Shown here piece by piece: positions 1 to 8,387 of a stretch of 49,364 nucleotides of DNA. The notes beneath the pieces are model-generated. The model did not search any database, was not told the DNA's origin, and saw only the letters and a list, made by a program, of their open reading frames with translations. The stretch lies in NCBI GenBank assembly GCA_023664705.1, contig JAMPFE010000016.1, forward strand, positions 1 to 49,364, written 5' to 3'. The position numbers were made by a program, and so were the translations under genes. The number at the start of each line of letters is the position of its first letter. Position 1 is the stretch's first letter. This stretch comes from Lachnospiraceae bacterium (lineage in GTDB: Bacteria; Bacillota; Clostridia; Oscillospirales; Ruminococcaceae).

Positions 1-1
1 G

Positions 2-121
2 GGGATTTCAAGCGCGATACAGAATGCGCTCCACCAGCTTGTTCTCAATCAGGCGATAACGGCTCTGAAGAACGGGGTTGACGCGATGACTGATGTTCTC
101 TATGAGGACACGAAAGAGTGA
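2..121 (+). CDS. C-terminal end of an unidentified protein (partial)
   Basis: An open frame runs in from the left edge and ends at a TGA at 119-121, giving 39 residues that finish ...DVLYEDTKE. A strong hairpin terminator lies 27 bases downstream, which supports a real gene end. The visible tail is mostly helical-looking and carries no motif I recognise, so no function is offered. Confidence 0.45.
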   Translation, partial: GISSAIQNALHQLVLNQAITALKNGVDAMTDVLYEDTKE

Positions 122-148
122 GAGTGACGTTTCGCTAAATACAAATGA

Positions 149-179
149 CCGCCCCGTGTACACGGGGTGGCAAATTTTT
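149..179 (+). terminator. Rho-independent terminator
   Basis: A near-perfect 10-bp stem (149-158 with 161-170, one G-T pair, built on CCCCGTG-TA-CACGGGG) is followed by a T run at 175-179. It separates the left-edge gene from the tetR promoter. Confidence 0.75.
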
Positions 180-190
180 CTCCAAGGGTA

Positions 191-219
191 TTGACATTCC
201 CGCTTTTTTATGTTATACT
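191..219 (+). promoter_or_regulatory. Sigma-A promoter of the TetR/ABC operon
   Basis: Consensus TTGACA (191-196), a 17-bp spacer and TATACT (214-219) sit 51 bases before the TetR start codon. Confidence 0.85.
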
Positions 220-238
220 TAAAACAGATGTTTTAAAA
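219..238 (+). promoter_or_regulatory. Candidate TetR operator
   Basis: A perfect inverted repeat, TTAAAACA-GA-TGTTTTAA (219-236), starts at the last base of the -10 box and covers the expected transcription start. The nine-base word TTTAAAACG recurs at 232-240 and 246-254. Its place directly ahead of tetR suggests autorepression. The dyad is seen directly; the regulator assignment is inferred from TetR-family habit. Confidence 0.6.
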
Positions 239-269
239 CGTATAATTTAAAACGAAAGGGGACGATTTT

Positions 270-833
270 ATGCCGCCGAAGGCGAAGTTTACCAAATCTG
301 AGATCGTTGAAGCCGCCTTGTCGATTGCCCGAAGTGAGGGCTTTGAGGCGCTTACCGCACGAGCGCTCGGTGAAAGGCTCGAAAGCTCGGCGAGACCGCT
401 CTTTACCGTCTTTCGGAGTATGGACGAGATTCGGCAAGCCGTGATTGCAGCGGCGAGGGCGATGTATAAGGAGTACATTCGGCGAGGGCTTTTGGAAACG
501 CCCGCGTTTAAGGGTGTCGGGACGCAGTATATACTTTTTTCCGTGAACGAGCCGAAACTTTTTCGGTTGTTGTTCATGAACGAATACGCCGATACGCCCA
601 CGCTCTCGAGCGTCCTTCCGATCATCGACGAAAATTACAATGCGATCCTCGCGTCCGTAAAGGACGGTTATGGCTTGAGCCGCGAGACTGCCGAAAGGCT
701 GTACCGCCACCTTTGGATCTATACCCACGGGATCGCCGCTCTTTGCGCGACAAATACCTGTCGCTTTACGGGCGAGGAGATTGACACAATGATGACCGAG
801 GTATTTATCGGATTGTTAAAAAGTTTAAGCTAG
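270..833 (+). CDS. TetR/AcrR family transcriptional regulator
   Basis: This 187-residue protein has the TetR layout: an N-terminal helix-turn-helix (about residues 8-55, with SEIVEAALSIARSEGFEALT followed by RALGERLESS) and a variable all-helical ligand-binding C-terminal part. The ATG follows an AAAGGGG site. The gene is first in a probable operon with the ATPase and permease just downstream (12-base gap, then 4), so it probably controls that exporter and itself through the dyad over its promoter. The ligand cannot be read from the sequence. Confidence 0.88.
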   Translation: MPPKAKFTKSEIVEAALSIARSEGFEALTARALGERLESSARPLFTVFRSMDEIRQAVIAAARAMYKEYIRRGLLETPAFKGVGTQYILFSVNEPKLFRLLFMNEYADTPTLSSVLPIIDENYNAILASVKDGYGLSRETAERLYRHLWIYTHGIAALCATNTCRFTGEEIDTMMTEVFIGLLKSLS

Positions 834-845
834 GAGGCTGATCAC

Positions 846-1538
846 ATGATTGAAGCAAGGGAGATTACCAAGTTTTACGGCAAGGGAGAGAGTCGCTTTC
901 GGGCGTTGAAAAATATCAGTTTAAAGATTGAGGATGGCAATTTTACTGTCATTTTAGGTGCGTCGGGGTCGGGAAAATCGACACTTTTAAACGCCCTCTC
1001 ATCCCTTGAGCGCCCCGATGAAGGCGGTATTTTTTACGACGAAAAGGACATCACGGCGCTTACGGACGATGAACTTGCCAAGTTTCGGCGGGACAGCATC
1101 GGCTTTATCTTTCAACAGTACTACCTCCTCCCGAATATGAACGTAGACAAAAACGTAAAAATGGGCGCGGACTTAGCGGGGAATAGGGATTACCGTTCCG
1201 TGATCGAGGCAGTCGGTCTCGGCGAAAAACTCAAAAAATATCCGAGCGAGCTGTCGGGTGGGGAGCAACAGCGCGTCTCGGTCGCGCGTGCACTCGCGAA
1301 AAAGCCGAAGGTCTTATTTCTTGACGAGCCGACGGGCGCGCTCGACGAGGAAACGGGGCGTCAAGTCCTCGACTACATATCTGCGCTCCAAAGCGAATAC
1401 GGCTTTACGCTCGTCATGGTAACGCATAACGCAAACATCGCCGAAATGGCGGACACGGTCGTCAAAATGAACAGCGGAAAAATTTCGGAGGTTTATTTAA
1501 ACGCTTCGCGAAAAACCGCTTATGAGATAGGGTGGTGA
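846..1538 (+). CDS. ABC transporter ATP-binding protein (MacB/LolD type)
   Basis: A 230-residue stand-alone nucleotide-binding subunit with every catalytic motif intact: Walker A GASGSGKST (38-46), Q-loop Gln90, signature LSGGEQQR (136-143), Walker B VLFLDE (156-161), D-loop ALD and switch histidine in VTHN (194). The QQY after the Q-loop and the GGEQQR signature are typical of the MacB/LolD/BceA class that works with FtsX-like permeases, which is what follows four bases later. It should power mechanotransmission or export by that permease. RBS GGAGG. This is the only fully intact ABC cassette in the left third of the window. Confidence 0.93.
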   Translation: MIEAREITKFYGKGESRFRALKNISLKIEDGNFTVILGASGSGKSTLLNALSSLERPDEGGIFYDEKDITALTDDELAKFRRDSIGFIFQQYYLLPNMNVDKNVKMGADLAGNRDYRSVIEAVGLGEKLKKYPSELSGGEQQRVSVARALAKKPKVLFLDEPTGALDEETGRQVLDYISALQSEYGFTLVMVTHNANIAEMADTVVKMNSGKISEVYLNASRKTAYEIGW

Positions 1539-1542
1539 AAAA

Positions 1543-2682
1543 ATGCTGATCGGAATAAGGGACGTCGCGAAGCTTTTCGCAATCGGGATCGTGGCCTGCT
1601 GCGCGGTTTTTGTGTGTGCGCTGTTTTTGAATTATAACATCGACATCGCCGGGATCAAGGACGAGATCGCGACGGAACAGGGGCTTATCCTCTACGAGGC
1701 GGAGGTCGCGACCGGGAAGGTTGTCGCGAGCGTTTCGGGCGGTTGTTTGGTCGCGACGACCGCAGTACTTCTAATTTTTTACATCAAAAACTATATCGAC
1801 GCTCACGGGAAGGAGCTCGGTATTTTAAAGGCGCTCGGCTATTCGAACGTCAACATTGCGCAGCGCTTTTGGGTATTCGGAATCAGCGTACTGGTCGGTA
1901 CGGTCGTCGGGTATACCGCCGCCGCATTCTATATGCCAACCTTTTACAACGTACGGAACGATAGCGGACTTTTCCCGGATATGCGCCCGACGCTCAATAT
2001 CCCACTCGCGCTTGCGCTGATCGTTCTTCCAACGGCGTTTTTTACGCTCCTCGCAATCCTTTACGCGTTTTTTACGCTAAAGCGCCCCATACTCGACCTC
2101 CTTCGGGAAACGCAAAGCGTAAGGATCAAGGCGGGGAAAGCGGACGAAACTGCTCTCTCTTTTTTAGCGGGCTTAAAAAAGAGTACTTTGCGGAGCAGGA
2201 AGATCCTCGTGTTCTTTGTCGGATTTTCGGCGTTCTGTTTTTCCGCGATGACCCAGATGGCGATGTCGATGAATGACCTGACGAGCGAGACATTTTCGGT
2301 TATGATCCTCACGATCGGGCTGATCTTGGCATTTATGACGCTCCTGATGTCGCTCACAAGCGTGGTAAAGGCGAATACCAAGACCATCGCCATGATGAAG
2401 GTCTTCGGCTACTCGAAAAAGGAATGCAGCGGCGCGCTCCTCGACGGCTATCGCCCCGTTTCCTATATCGGCTTCGCGCTCGGGACGGCGTATCAGTATC
2501 TCCTGCTGAAAATCGTGGTAAGCGTGATCTTCGCCGATTTTGAGAACGTTCCCGAATTTCATTTTAATTTTAAGGGACTGGCGCTCTCGCTCGCCGCTTT
2601 CCTCGCGGCTTACGAGATTATTCTGTCTTACTATTCGAGGAAAATAAACGGACAGTCCGTGAAAAGCGTTATGCTGGAATAA
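1543..2682 (+). CDS. FtsX-like ABC transporter permease, unusually short
   Basis: This 379-residue integral membrane protein has about eight predicted transmembrane segments, near residues 10-30, 60-82, 107-128, 150-175, 217-237, 253-275, 305-325 and 345-365. The phrases KELGILKALGYS (after segment 2) and KTIAMMKVFGYS (after segment 6) are the paired cytoplasmic coupling elements of FtsX-fold permeases, so two FtsX modules are present. MacB- and BceB-type proteins are usually 400-800 residues with a large extracytoplasmic domain; here the loop after segment 1 is only about 30 residues. It may be a genuinely compact family or the product of an old in-frame loss. The start follows a GGTGGTGA site. 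Confidence 0.82.
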   Translation: MLIGIRDVAKLFAIGIVACCAVFVCALFLNYNIDIAGIKDEIATEQGLILYEAEVATGKVVASVSGGCLVATTAVLLIFYIKNYIDAHGKELGILKALGYSNVNIAQRFWVFGISVLVGTVVGYTAAAFYMPTFYNVRNDSGLFPDMRPTLNIPLALALIVLPTAFFTLLAILYAFFTLKRPILDLLRETQSVRIKAGKADETALSFLAGLKKSTLRSRKILVFFVGFSAFCFSAMTQMAMSMNDLTSETFSVMILTIGLILAFMTLLMSLTSVVKANTKTIAMMKVFGYSKKECSGALLDGYRPVSYIGFALGTAYQYLLLKIVVSVIFADFENVPEFHFNFKGLALSLAAFLAAYEIILSYYSRKINGQSVKSVMLE

Positions 2683-2811
2683 TACTTAGTGCTTTCGAGC
2701 AGCGGTCTTTGTTATGATACGGCATCGATACTGTCTGGTAAAACATCGAGGCTTATAGGAAAAGTGTAAAATATTTGTAATCGTTCTTCTAAGTTTATTT
2801 AAAATTTCACG

Positions 2812-2970
2812 ACCGCTTTGTATAACACGGAGCGGTCACTCCTTTATGCAATCGAAATAAGCGACTATCCGCACGGCTGAAAAGGAAATCAGTCGGGCAG
2901 CTCGCCTTTCCGTGTTTGTGCGAACGATAACGAAAGTGAACGCCCTACGCATAGTGTGGAGGGCGTTTTT
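2812..2970 (+). ncRNA. Structured leader ending in a terminator, ahead of the BcrA-type ABC genes
   Basis: Three hairpins follow one another in the 357-base gap before the ABC genes: GACCGCT/AGCGGTC (2812-2818 with 2832-2838), CACGG/CCGTG with inner AAAGG/CCTTT (2873-2915), and AACGCCCT/AGGGCGTT (2939-2946 with 2960-2967) followed by T5. The last ends about 55 bases before the RBS of the ATPase at 3040. This is the arrangement of a leader that attenuates transcription, or simply of a terminator behind a small RNA. No known riboswitch class is recognised, and the promoter is unclear: TTGTAA at 2776 with TTTAAA 17 bp on is weak. Confidence 0.45.
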
Positions 2971-3039
2971 GTGTCGAATAATCGGTTGTCCTGTCGTCCT
3001 GTTCCGTTGCGTCAGGTCAACAGAAAGGGGGTTAAAATT

Positions 3040-3939
3040 ATGAACGCAATAGAAATTCGCGGACTAACGAAAAGTTTTCGCGGAATGCACGCGGTCGAGC
3101 ATTTGGATATGACGGTGTCGGTCGGCGCTATTTACGGATTTATCGGCGAGAACGGTAGCGGCAAATCCACCACCGAAAAACTGATCTGCGGACACCTCGT
3201 GCCGAACGGCGGCAAAATAACGCTCTTCGGCAGAAATTATACAGATCCGGGAGTGCGTGTACATGTTGGTGCGCTGATCGAAAACGCGGGCTGCTTTCCG
3301 AATTCGAGCGTGTGGGATAACTTGATGATGCAGGCGATAAATCTCGGTCTTCCGAACCGCGACGACGAAATTCGCCGAGTGCTGGAGATAGTCCGCATGG
3401 AGGATTCGGCGCGGATAAAATTCAAAAGCTGCTCGCTCGGAATGAAGCAGCGCATCGGCATCGCTATGGCGCTTTTGGGTAATCCCGCGCTGCTTATTCT
3501 CGGCGAGCCGATAAACGGCTTGGATACGGACGGTATGAGAATTATGCGCGAAATTCTTGTGGACATCACGAAAAAATACGGCTGCACGGTGCTTATTTCC
3601 TCGCATATTTTGGGCGAACTCGAAAAAATCGCCACGCATTACGGGATAATTCGGCAGGGAAAAATGATCAAGGAAATTTCCGCCGCCGATATGGATAACC
3701 GCTCGCGGACGTTTATTTCCCTCAAAACGAAGGATATGAGCGGCGCGAAAAACGCACTCTCAAAGCAATTTCCGAGCGTTAAATTCGAGGAGGAATATCT
3801 GCGCATTTACGATGTAAATTCTCCCGAAGATATCGCGAAATTCCTCTACAAAAACGGTCACACGGTTTCGGAAATGCAGAAAAACAAAATCGGTCTTGAG
3901 GAATATTATATCGAAATTATGTCGAAAAAGGAGGCGTAA
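3040..3939 (+). CDS. BcrA-type ABC transporter ATP-binding protein with altered Walker B
   Basis: A 299-residue ATPase of the bacitracin/lantibiotic-export type: Walker A GENGSGKST (36-44), signature SLGMKQR (132-138), a D-loop in PINGLD, and a C-terminal regulatory extension of about 80 residues. The Walker B strand reads LLILGE: the magnesium-coordinating aspartate expected at residue 155 is glycine (GGC at 3502-3504), while the catalytic glutamate is kept. The neighbouring copy has LLVLDE here. The gene is otherwise open, so it may be a recently inactivated member of a decaying locus. I place the start at 3040 (ATG after AAAGGGGG) because an upstream in-frame ATG at 2956 lies inside the terminator hairpin. 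Confidence 0.85.
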   Translation: MNAIEIRGLTKSFRGMHAVEHLDMTVSVGAIYGFIGENGSGKSTTEKLICGHLVPNGGKITLFGRNYTDPGVRVHVGALIENAGCFPNSSVWDNLMMQAINLGLPNRDDEIRRVLEIVRMEDSARIKFKSCSLGMKQRIGIAMALLGNPALLILGEPINGLDTDGMRIMREILVDITKKYGCTVLISSHILGELEKIATHYGIIRQGKMIKEISAADMDNRSRTFISLKTKDMSGAKNALSKQFPSVKFEEEYLRIYDVNSPEDIAKFLYKNGHTVSEMQKNKIGLEEYYIEIMSKKEA

Positions 3940-3941
3940 AA

Positions 3942-4771
3942 ATGGAAGCCGTACATACACCGGTATTTGAAAAACCTAGCTTCGCGAAACGCATTAAGGG
4001 CATGCTCGGAGTGGATTTTTACCGTCTTTTTCACACGCCGATGTATTACATTTTTCTTTGCATAGCGGCGATAATTCCCGCGATGATACTCGGCATGACG
4101 AGCATTGAAAACGCGAACGGAGTTGTCGAGCCGCTTTACACGAACACTTGGCAGATTGTCGCCGCCCAAACTCCGCTTTACGTGGTGAACGACATCGCCA
4201 ATTACGCCAATATGAACATGGTGTTCATTTTCGGCGGAATTATGGTTTCGATATTTATCGGACACGATTACAAAAGCGGCTATGTAAAACAATTGTTTAC
4301 CACGCATGCCAAAAAGCAGGATTATATAATCTCAAAGGCGCTGACGGGCGCGTTCTCAATGGCGTGCATGTGCGTTACATATCTCATCGGCGGCGTGCTC
4401 GCGGGGGCGCTTGTGGGCGCATCATTTGAAGCGAATTACGGGTCGCTTATCATTGCGATACTCGGCAAAATGATCATGAGCCTCGGCTGGGCGAGCTTGT
4501 ACACGTTCCTCAATATTATTTTCCGCAGATTTTTCGGGGTTTCCATATTGTATCATCATTCTTTTTCGGCACGGGGATTCTCATCATCGGCGCGGCGGCG
4601 ATTTTGGGAAATTCGTCGATTTTGAATATTTTCCTCTACGGAACGTCCGTTTTTGCGTGTCTCGGCAGCAATATTTTAACGCTTATCGTTTGTATCGGAG
4701 TGTCGCTCGCATGGACGATAATTTACAATATTCTCGGCACAGCGATCCTGTCGAAATGCGACGTTTATTAA
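3942..4771 (+). pseudogene. ABC-2 type permease, frameshifted (copy 1)
   Basis: The ATG follows an AAGGAGG site at the end of the ATPase gene. The first 200 residues are a typical ABC-2 permease: a hydrophobic anchor near 35-55, GGIMVSIFIG, DYKSGYVKQLFTT (the family's coupling element) and more membrane helices. Near 4540-4550 the frame is lost and stops at 4625, but the last two helices continue in another frame (SSFFFGTGILIIG ... SKCDVY) to a TAA at 4769-4771. A single-base indel explains this. The intact product would be about 275 residues and would pair with the ATPase just upstream. Confidence 0.82.
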
Positions 4772-4784
4772 GGGGGCGGTGTAA

Positions 4785-5532
4785 TTGAACGCAGTAAAAA
4801 ATGTTATCGAAATAAAAAATTTAACGAAAAATTTCGGCGCTAAACAGGCGCTCAGCGGCTTGAATATGACCGTTCCCGAGGGCGCAATCTACGGATTTAT
4901 CGGCGAGAACGGCAGCGGAAAATCCACCACCGAGAAGCTGATTTGCGGCTTGCTCGTCCCGAGCGGCGGCACGATAAAATTATTCGGGCGCGACTACACG
5001 GACGCGGAAGCGAGGGCAAAGATCGGCGTTCTGATCGAAGCTCCCGGCTGCTTTCAAAATTACAGCGTGTAGAAAAGCGGCGAATTTAAGCATAAAAAAT
5101 CCCGAAAAAGAGGTCGTAAAAGTCCTCAAAACCGTGCGCATGGAGGGCGCGGCTTCCAACAAATACAAAAATTGCTCGCTGGGTATGAAGCAGCGTATCG
5201 GCATCGCGATGGCGCTGCTCGGCGAACCCGAATTGCTCGTCCTCGACGAGCCGATAAACGGACTTGACGCGGACGGCATGCGAATTATGCGCGATGTTCT
5301 CATTGACGTTACGAAAAATCATAATTGCACGGTCGTCGTTTCTTCGCATGTTCTCGGCGAATTGGAGAAAATCGCGACGCATTACGGGATAGTGCGCGGC
5401 GGCAAAATGATTTGCGAGATGACCGCCGCCGAATTGCTCGCGAACGATATCCCGATCAGCGAAATAAAAACCGCGAAAATAAATCTCGAAGAATATTACA
5501 TCGACCTTATGAACGGAGGGAAAAGCAAATGA
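4785..5532 (+). pseudogene. BcrA-type ABC ATPase with internal deletion (copy 2)
   Basis: This paralog of the ATPase at 3040 starts at a TTG after GGGGGCGGTG. Walker A is intact, but the frame hits a TAG at 5070-5072 right after CFQNYSV. The rest (RMEGAASNKYKN, signature SLGMKQR, Walker B LLVLDE, C-terminal tail) continues in another frame to 5532. Aligned with copy 1, the sequence around 5071-5077 is about 14 bases shorter, so a small deletion removed the VWxNLMMQ stretch and shifted the frame. Unlike copy 1, its Walker B aspartate is preserved. Confidence 0.85.
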
Positions 5533-6300
5533 AAAACCGCTTCAAAAGTATGCTTAAAGTCGATTTTCGGCGAATGTTCACCATGCCGCTTATTTGGATT
5601 TTCGCGGGCGCGTGTCTTGTTATGCCGATACTGATTTTGGTGATGACAACGATGTTCGGCGCGGCTCCCGACCCCGTCACGGGCGAGGTGCCCGAGCCGA
5701 TGTTCACAAGCGCTTGGCAGATAATCGGCACGGCGAGCTTCGCCGCTTCCGTCGATATGTCGGCGATGGCGAGTGCCGATGCGGCAGCTATGGGCATGGA
5801 TATGACAAGCATGTGCAACATAAATCTGCTGTATTTCGGCGCGGCGGTTTTTATCTGCCTGTTCGTGACGGAGGATTTTAAGAGCGGGTTACTCGAAAAA
5901 TCTGTTCACCGTGCGCGCGAAGCGCGGCGAGTATGTTTTCTCGAAAACGCTTGCCGGAACTGTGGCGGGAGCGTTCTTCATTCTCGCGTTTTTTGTCGGC
6001 ACGATGCTCGGCGGCGCGATTTCGAGGCTGTCGTTCGCGCTCGAAGGAACGACAATCGCCAACGTTGTGATGTGTTTGCTCTCGAAAATTTTTCTTATCG
6101 GAGTTTTCGCCGCGATGTACGTGTTGGCGAGCGTGATTGCCAAGCAAAAAACGTGGCTGGCGATGATAATTTCTCTGGGGATCGGCATGCTGCTGTTTAT
6201 GATGATCCCGATGATAACGCCGCTCGATGCGGGAATCATGAACGTGATACTCTGTCTCACGGTGAGCAATGTTATTCTCAAAAAAACGAGCTTCGTTTAA
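5529..6300 (+). pseudogene. ABC-2 type permease, frameshifted (copy 2)
   Basis: ATGA overlap with the ATPase gene, RBS GGAGGG. The protein begins MKNRFKSMLKVDFRRMFTMP and has the same plan as the permease at 3942 (anchor helix, long outside loop with MFTSAWQIIGTASF, then EDFKSG). At 5887-5891 an extra T turns the expected YSKNLFTVRAKRGEYVFSK into another frame. The remaining helices are intact in the new frame and end LKKTSFV at 6300. The intact product would be about 256 residues. Confidence 0.85.
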
Positions 6301-6326
6301 CGAAAAATCGGCTTTGATATGTAAAA

Positions 6327-6860
6327 TTATATTGCGGTTTCGTTTTTCGGAACAAAAAGCTTCGACATATCCGCTTTTTCCAATTTGAGGAGCTGCACTT
6401 TTTTGTCGATGCCGCCCGCATAACCCGTCAGGCTTACGTTCGAGCCTACAACGCGGTGACAAGGAATTATAAGCGAGATCGAATTATGCGCTACCGCTCC
6501 TCCGACAGCTTGTGCGGACATTTTGTCAAGTCCCTTTTGTTTTGCTATTATTTCAGCGATCTCGCCGTAGGTCATCGTTTTTCCGAACGGGATAGTCAGC
6601 ATTATCTCCCAAACCGCCTTACGAAATGGTGTGGTTTCCGGTTTGAGCGGCGGCGTAAAATCCGGAGCTTTTCCGCTGAAATAAATATCGAGCCATTCCG
6701 CCGTCTGTTCAAATATCGGGAGCGATTTTTCCTCGCTCTTGCCGGAAAGCGCAGCTGCGAAATATTTCTGTCCGTCAAACCATAAGCCAGTTAATTTCGC
6801 GCCGTTGCTCGAAAGAGTGATACCGCCGAGCGGCGAATTATAATGGTATGTGTAGGTCAT
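6327..6860 (-). CDS. ogt: Methylated-DNA--protein-cysteine methyltransferase
   Basis: A 177-residue suicide repair enzyme that takes the alkyl group from O6-alkylguanine or O4-alkylthymine in DNA onto its own cysteine. The active-site block IIPCHRVVGS (Cys134) is complete, followed by LTGYAGGIDKK and QLLKLE; the helix-turn-helix that enters the minor groove (TMTYGEIAEII, then QAVGGAVAHNSISL) is also present. Length is normal for Ogt/AdaB. Start supported by a TTGGAGG site. It is transcribed toward the ABC pseudogenes and has its own promoter, so it looks functionally independent. Confidence 0.95.
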   Translation of the reverse strand: MTYTYHYNSPLGGITLSSNGAKLTGLWFDGQKYFAAALSGKSEEKSLPIFEQTAEWLDIYFSGKAPDFTPPLKPETTPFRKAVWEIMLTIPFGKTMTYGEIAEIIAKQKGLDKMSAQAVGGAVAHNSISLIIPCHRVVGSNVSLTGYAGGIDKKVQLLKLEKADMSKLFVPKNETAI

Positions 6861-6901
6861 AATGTACCTCCAAATATTTGCGGTTCGTACCGTCTGCTTA
6901 C

Positions 6902-6930
6902 ATTATATCATATCCAAGTCCAAAAATCAA
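6902..6930 (-). promoter_or_regulatory. Sigma-A promoter of ogt
   Basis: On the minus strand TTGATT (6925-6930), a 17-bp spacer and TATAAT (6902-6907). Confidence 0.75.
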
Positions 6931-6939
6931 CCGAAAATA

Positions 6940-6972
6940 ATCGGCAAGCTGTGTGAGTACGGGCTTGCCGAT
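6940..6972. repeat. Perfect 10-bp hairpin between ogt and the recombinase remnant
   Basis: ATCGGCAAGC (6940-6949) and GCTTGCCGAT (6963-6972) form a perfect stem with a 13-base loop. There is only a weak T run on either side. It may be a terminator of a lost neighbour or part of the end of the decayed mobile element. Confidence 0.4.
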
Positions 6973-7013
6973 CATTTTGCAGGGAAACATCCCTCTTAGG
7001 TGGAGTTAGACTA

Positions 7014-7624
7014 TTTTCGGTTTTCGGCAATGGATTATACGTTCAAGATATTTCGCGCAAGGCAAGGTCGGCGATTTTGACGCGCTAGAAACAGGGCAAA
7101 TTCACGGGTGGGAAAGCTCTCTACGGCTACAAAAAGAATCCCGTCGACAACAACCATCTTGTCGTTGACGAACGTTACGTGCCGACCGTGCGCCGCGTTT
7201 ACGATATGGCGGAGAACGGCTTGGGTATCGAGCAGATTGCGCGGAAATTATCCGCCGAGAAAATTCTTCGTCCGAGTGCGGTAGCTGCCGAAACTCACGC
7301 GAATTTTGAAAAGTACGCGAACGACGGAAAGGAGTATGAATGGTCGGTCGCAATGGTGCGGAACATTCTCCGAAACGCGACCTACAAAGGCGCGGTAGTC
7401 GGGCAGAAAAAGCCCACAATTTCCCTTAAAAGCAAAAAACGCAAGGGCGTTGCGACTGCGGAAACGTTCATCGTCGAGGGTATGCACGAGCCGATAATCG
7501 AGCCCGAGGAATGGGAATTGGTGCAAAGTCTGATTACGAGTCGCAAGAAAGGGGGCGGCGACAGCGAAAAATACGACAATATTTTCTGCGGTCTGCTTAT
7601 CTGCCCCGACTGTGGTCATACGCA
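7014..7624 (+). pseudogene. Large serine recombinase, internal fragment
   Basis: One frame reads GLYVQDISRKARSA, an in-frame TAG at 7086-7088, then KQGKFTGGKALYGYKKNP, VPTVRRVYDMAENGLG, VRNILRNATYKGAV and ICPDCGH. This is the recombinase domain and start of the zinc-ribbon of a large serine (resolvase/invertase-type) transposon integrase. The catalytic N-terminal resolvase domain is absent, and the zinc ribbon is cut after its first Cys pair where metallophosphatase sequence begins (about 7620). It is a dead piece of a conjugative-transposon or prophage integrase. Confidence 0.8.
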
Positions 7625-8368
7625 ATGCTCGAAAAAATCGGTTTGTCGGAAAACGATCGCCTTATCATCGCGGGCGACTGCATAGACAGGGGCGGTCAAA
7701 GCTATGAAATGCTGCAATGGCTGGAGAAATGCCCGCCGAACGTCACGCTTTTGCGCGGCAATCACGATGAGAAATTCTCGGAGTACGTTGAACTTATGCT
7801 TATGCTCGACCGTGACGAAGAATTAAGCACGGATTTTTCCTCAAACGAGGACGCGATAGCGCTGTATAGATCGGTGCGGTATTTTATCAAGTCAAACGCA
7901 CTGACGTTTCTTGATTTTGATTTGTACGGTACGATTGAAAAACTGCTGACGGAGCATAATATAACACTCGGCGATCTGTCAAAATGGGCTGAAACATTTC
8001 AAAAAATGCCGTATTACGCAAAGCTTGAAATAAACGGCAGAACGTGCGTCGCGGTTCACGCGGGGTATACCGAAAACATCGATAATTTAGGAGAAAATTT
8101 CGACTGCGTTGAGGATTTTTACCTCTACGCGCGCGAGGAGGGTTATTTGCTCGGCGGAATACCTCACGGAATGATAATCGCGGGGCATACGCCCACCATT
8201 GCCGATGAAAAATTCGCGTACACGGGCGGCGAAGTTTTCCGATATTACGACGCCGAGAAAGACTGCATTTTTTACGACGTCGACTGCGGCTGCGCGTTCC
8301 GAAACATTAACCGCGACGCAAGGCTCGCGTGTATTCGCTTGGAGGACGAGAAAATATTTTATATTTGA
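7625..8368 (+). pseudogene. Calcineurin-like metallophosphatase lacking its N-terminus
   Basis: The frame from ATG 7625 reads MLEKIGLSENDRL, then GDCIDRG, LLRGNHD, VAVHAGY and AGHTPT, which are metal-binding motifs 2-5 of bacterial Ser/Thr-type phosphatases (PrpE/ApaH-like). The first motif (DIHG), normally about 20-30 residues before this point, is missing because the recombinase fragment joins here. Without that Asp/His pair the dinuclear centre should not form. There is no good RBS at 7625. It is therefore called a headless pseudogene although the remaining 247 codons are open. Confidence 0.75.
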
Positions 8369-8387
8369 AAGGAAACGGTGAAATTTA

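Noticed and set aside
2956..3039. N-terminal extension of the BcrA-type ATPase
   Set aside because: The upstream ATG lies inside a terminator hairpin, and the extra 28 residues match nothing in the family; the ATG at 3040 has AAAGGGGG.
3040..6300. Programmed frameshifting to explain the broken ABC genes
   Set aside because: No slippery heptamer with a downstream structure was seen at the breaks; one break is a 14-base loss, which recoding cannot bridge.
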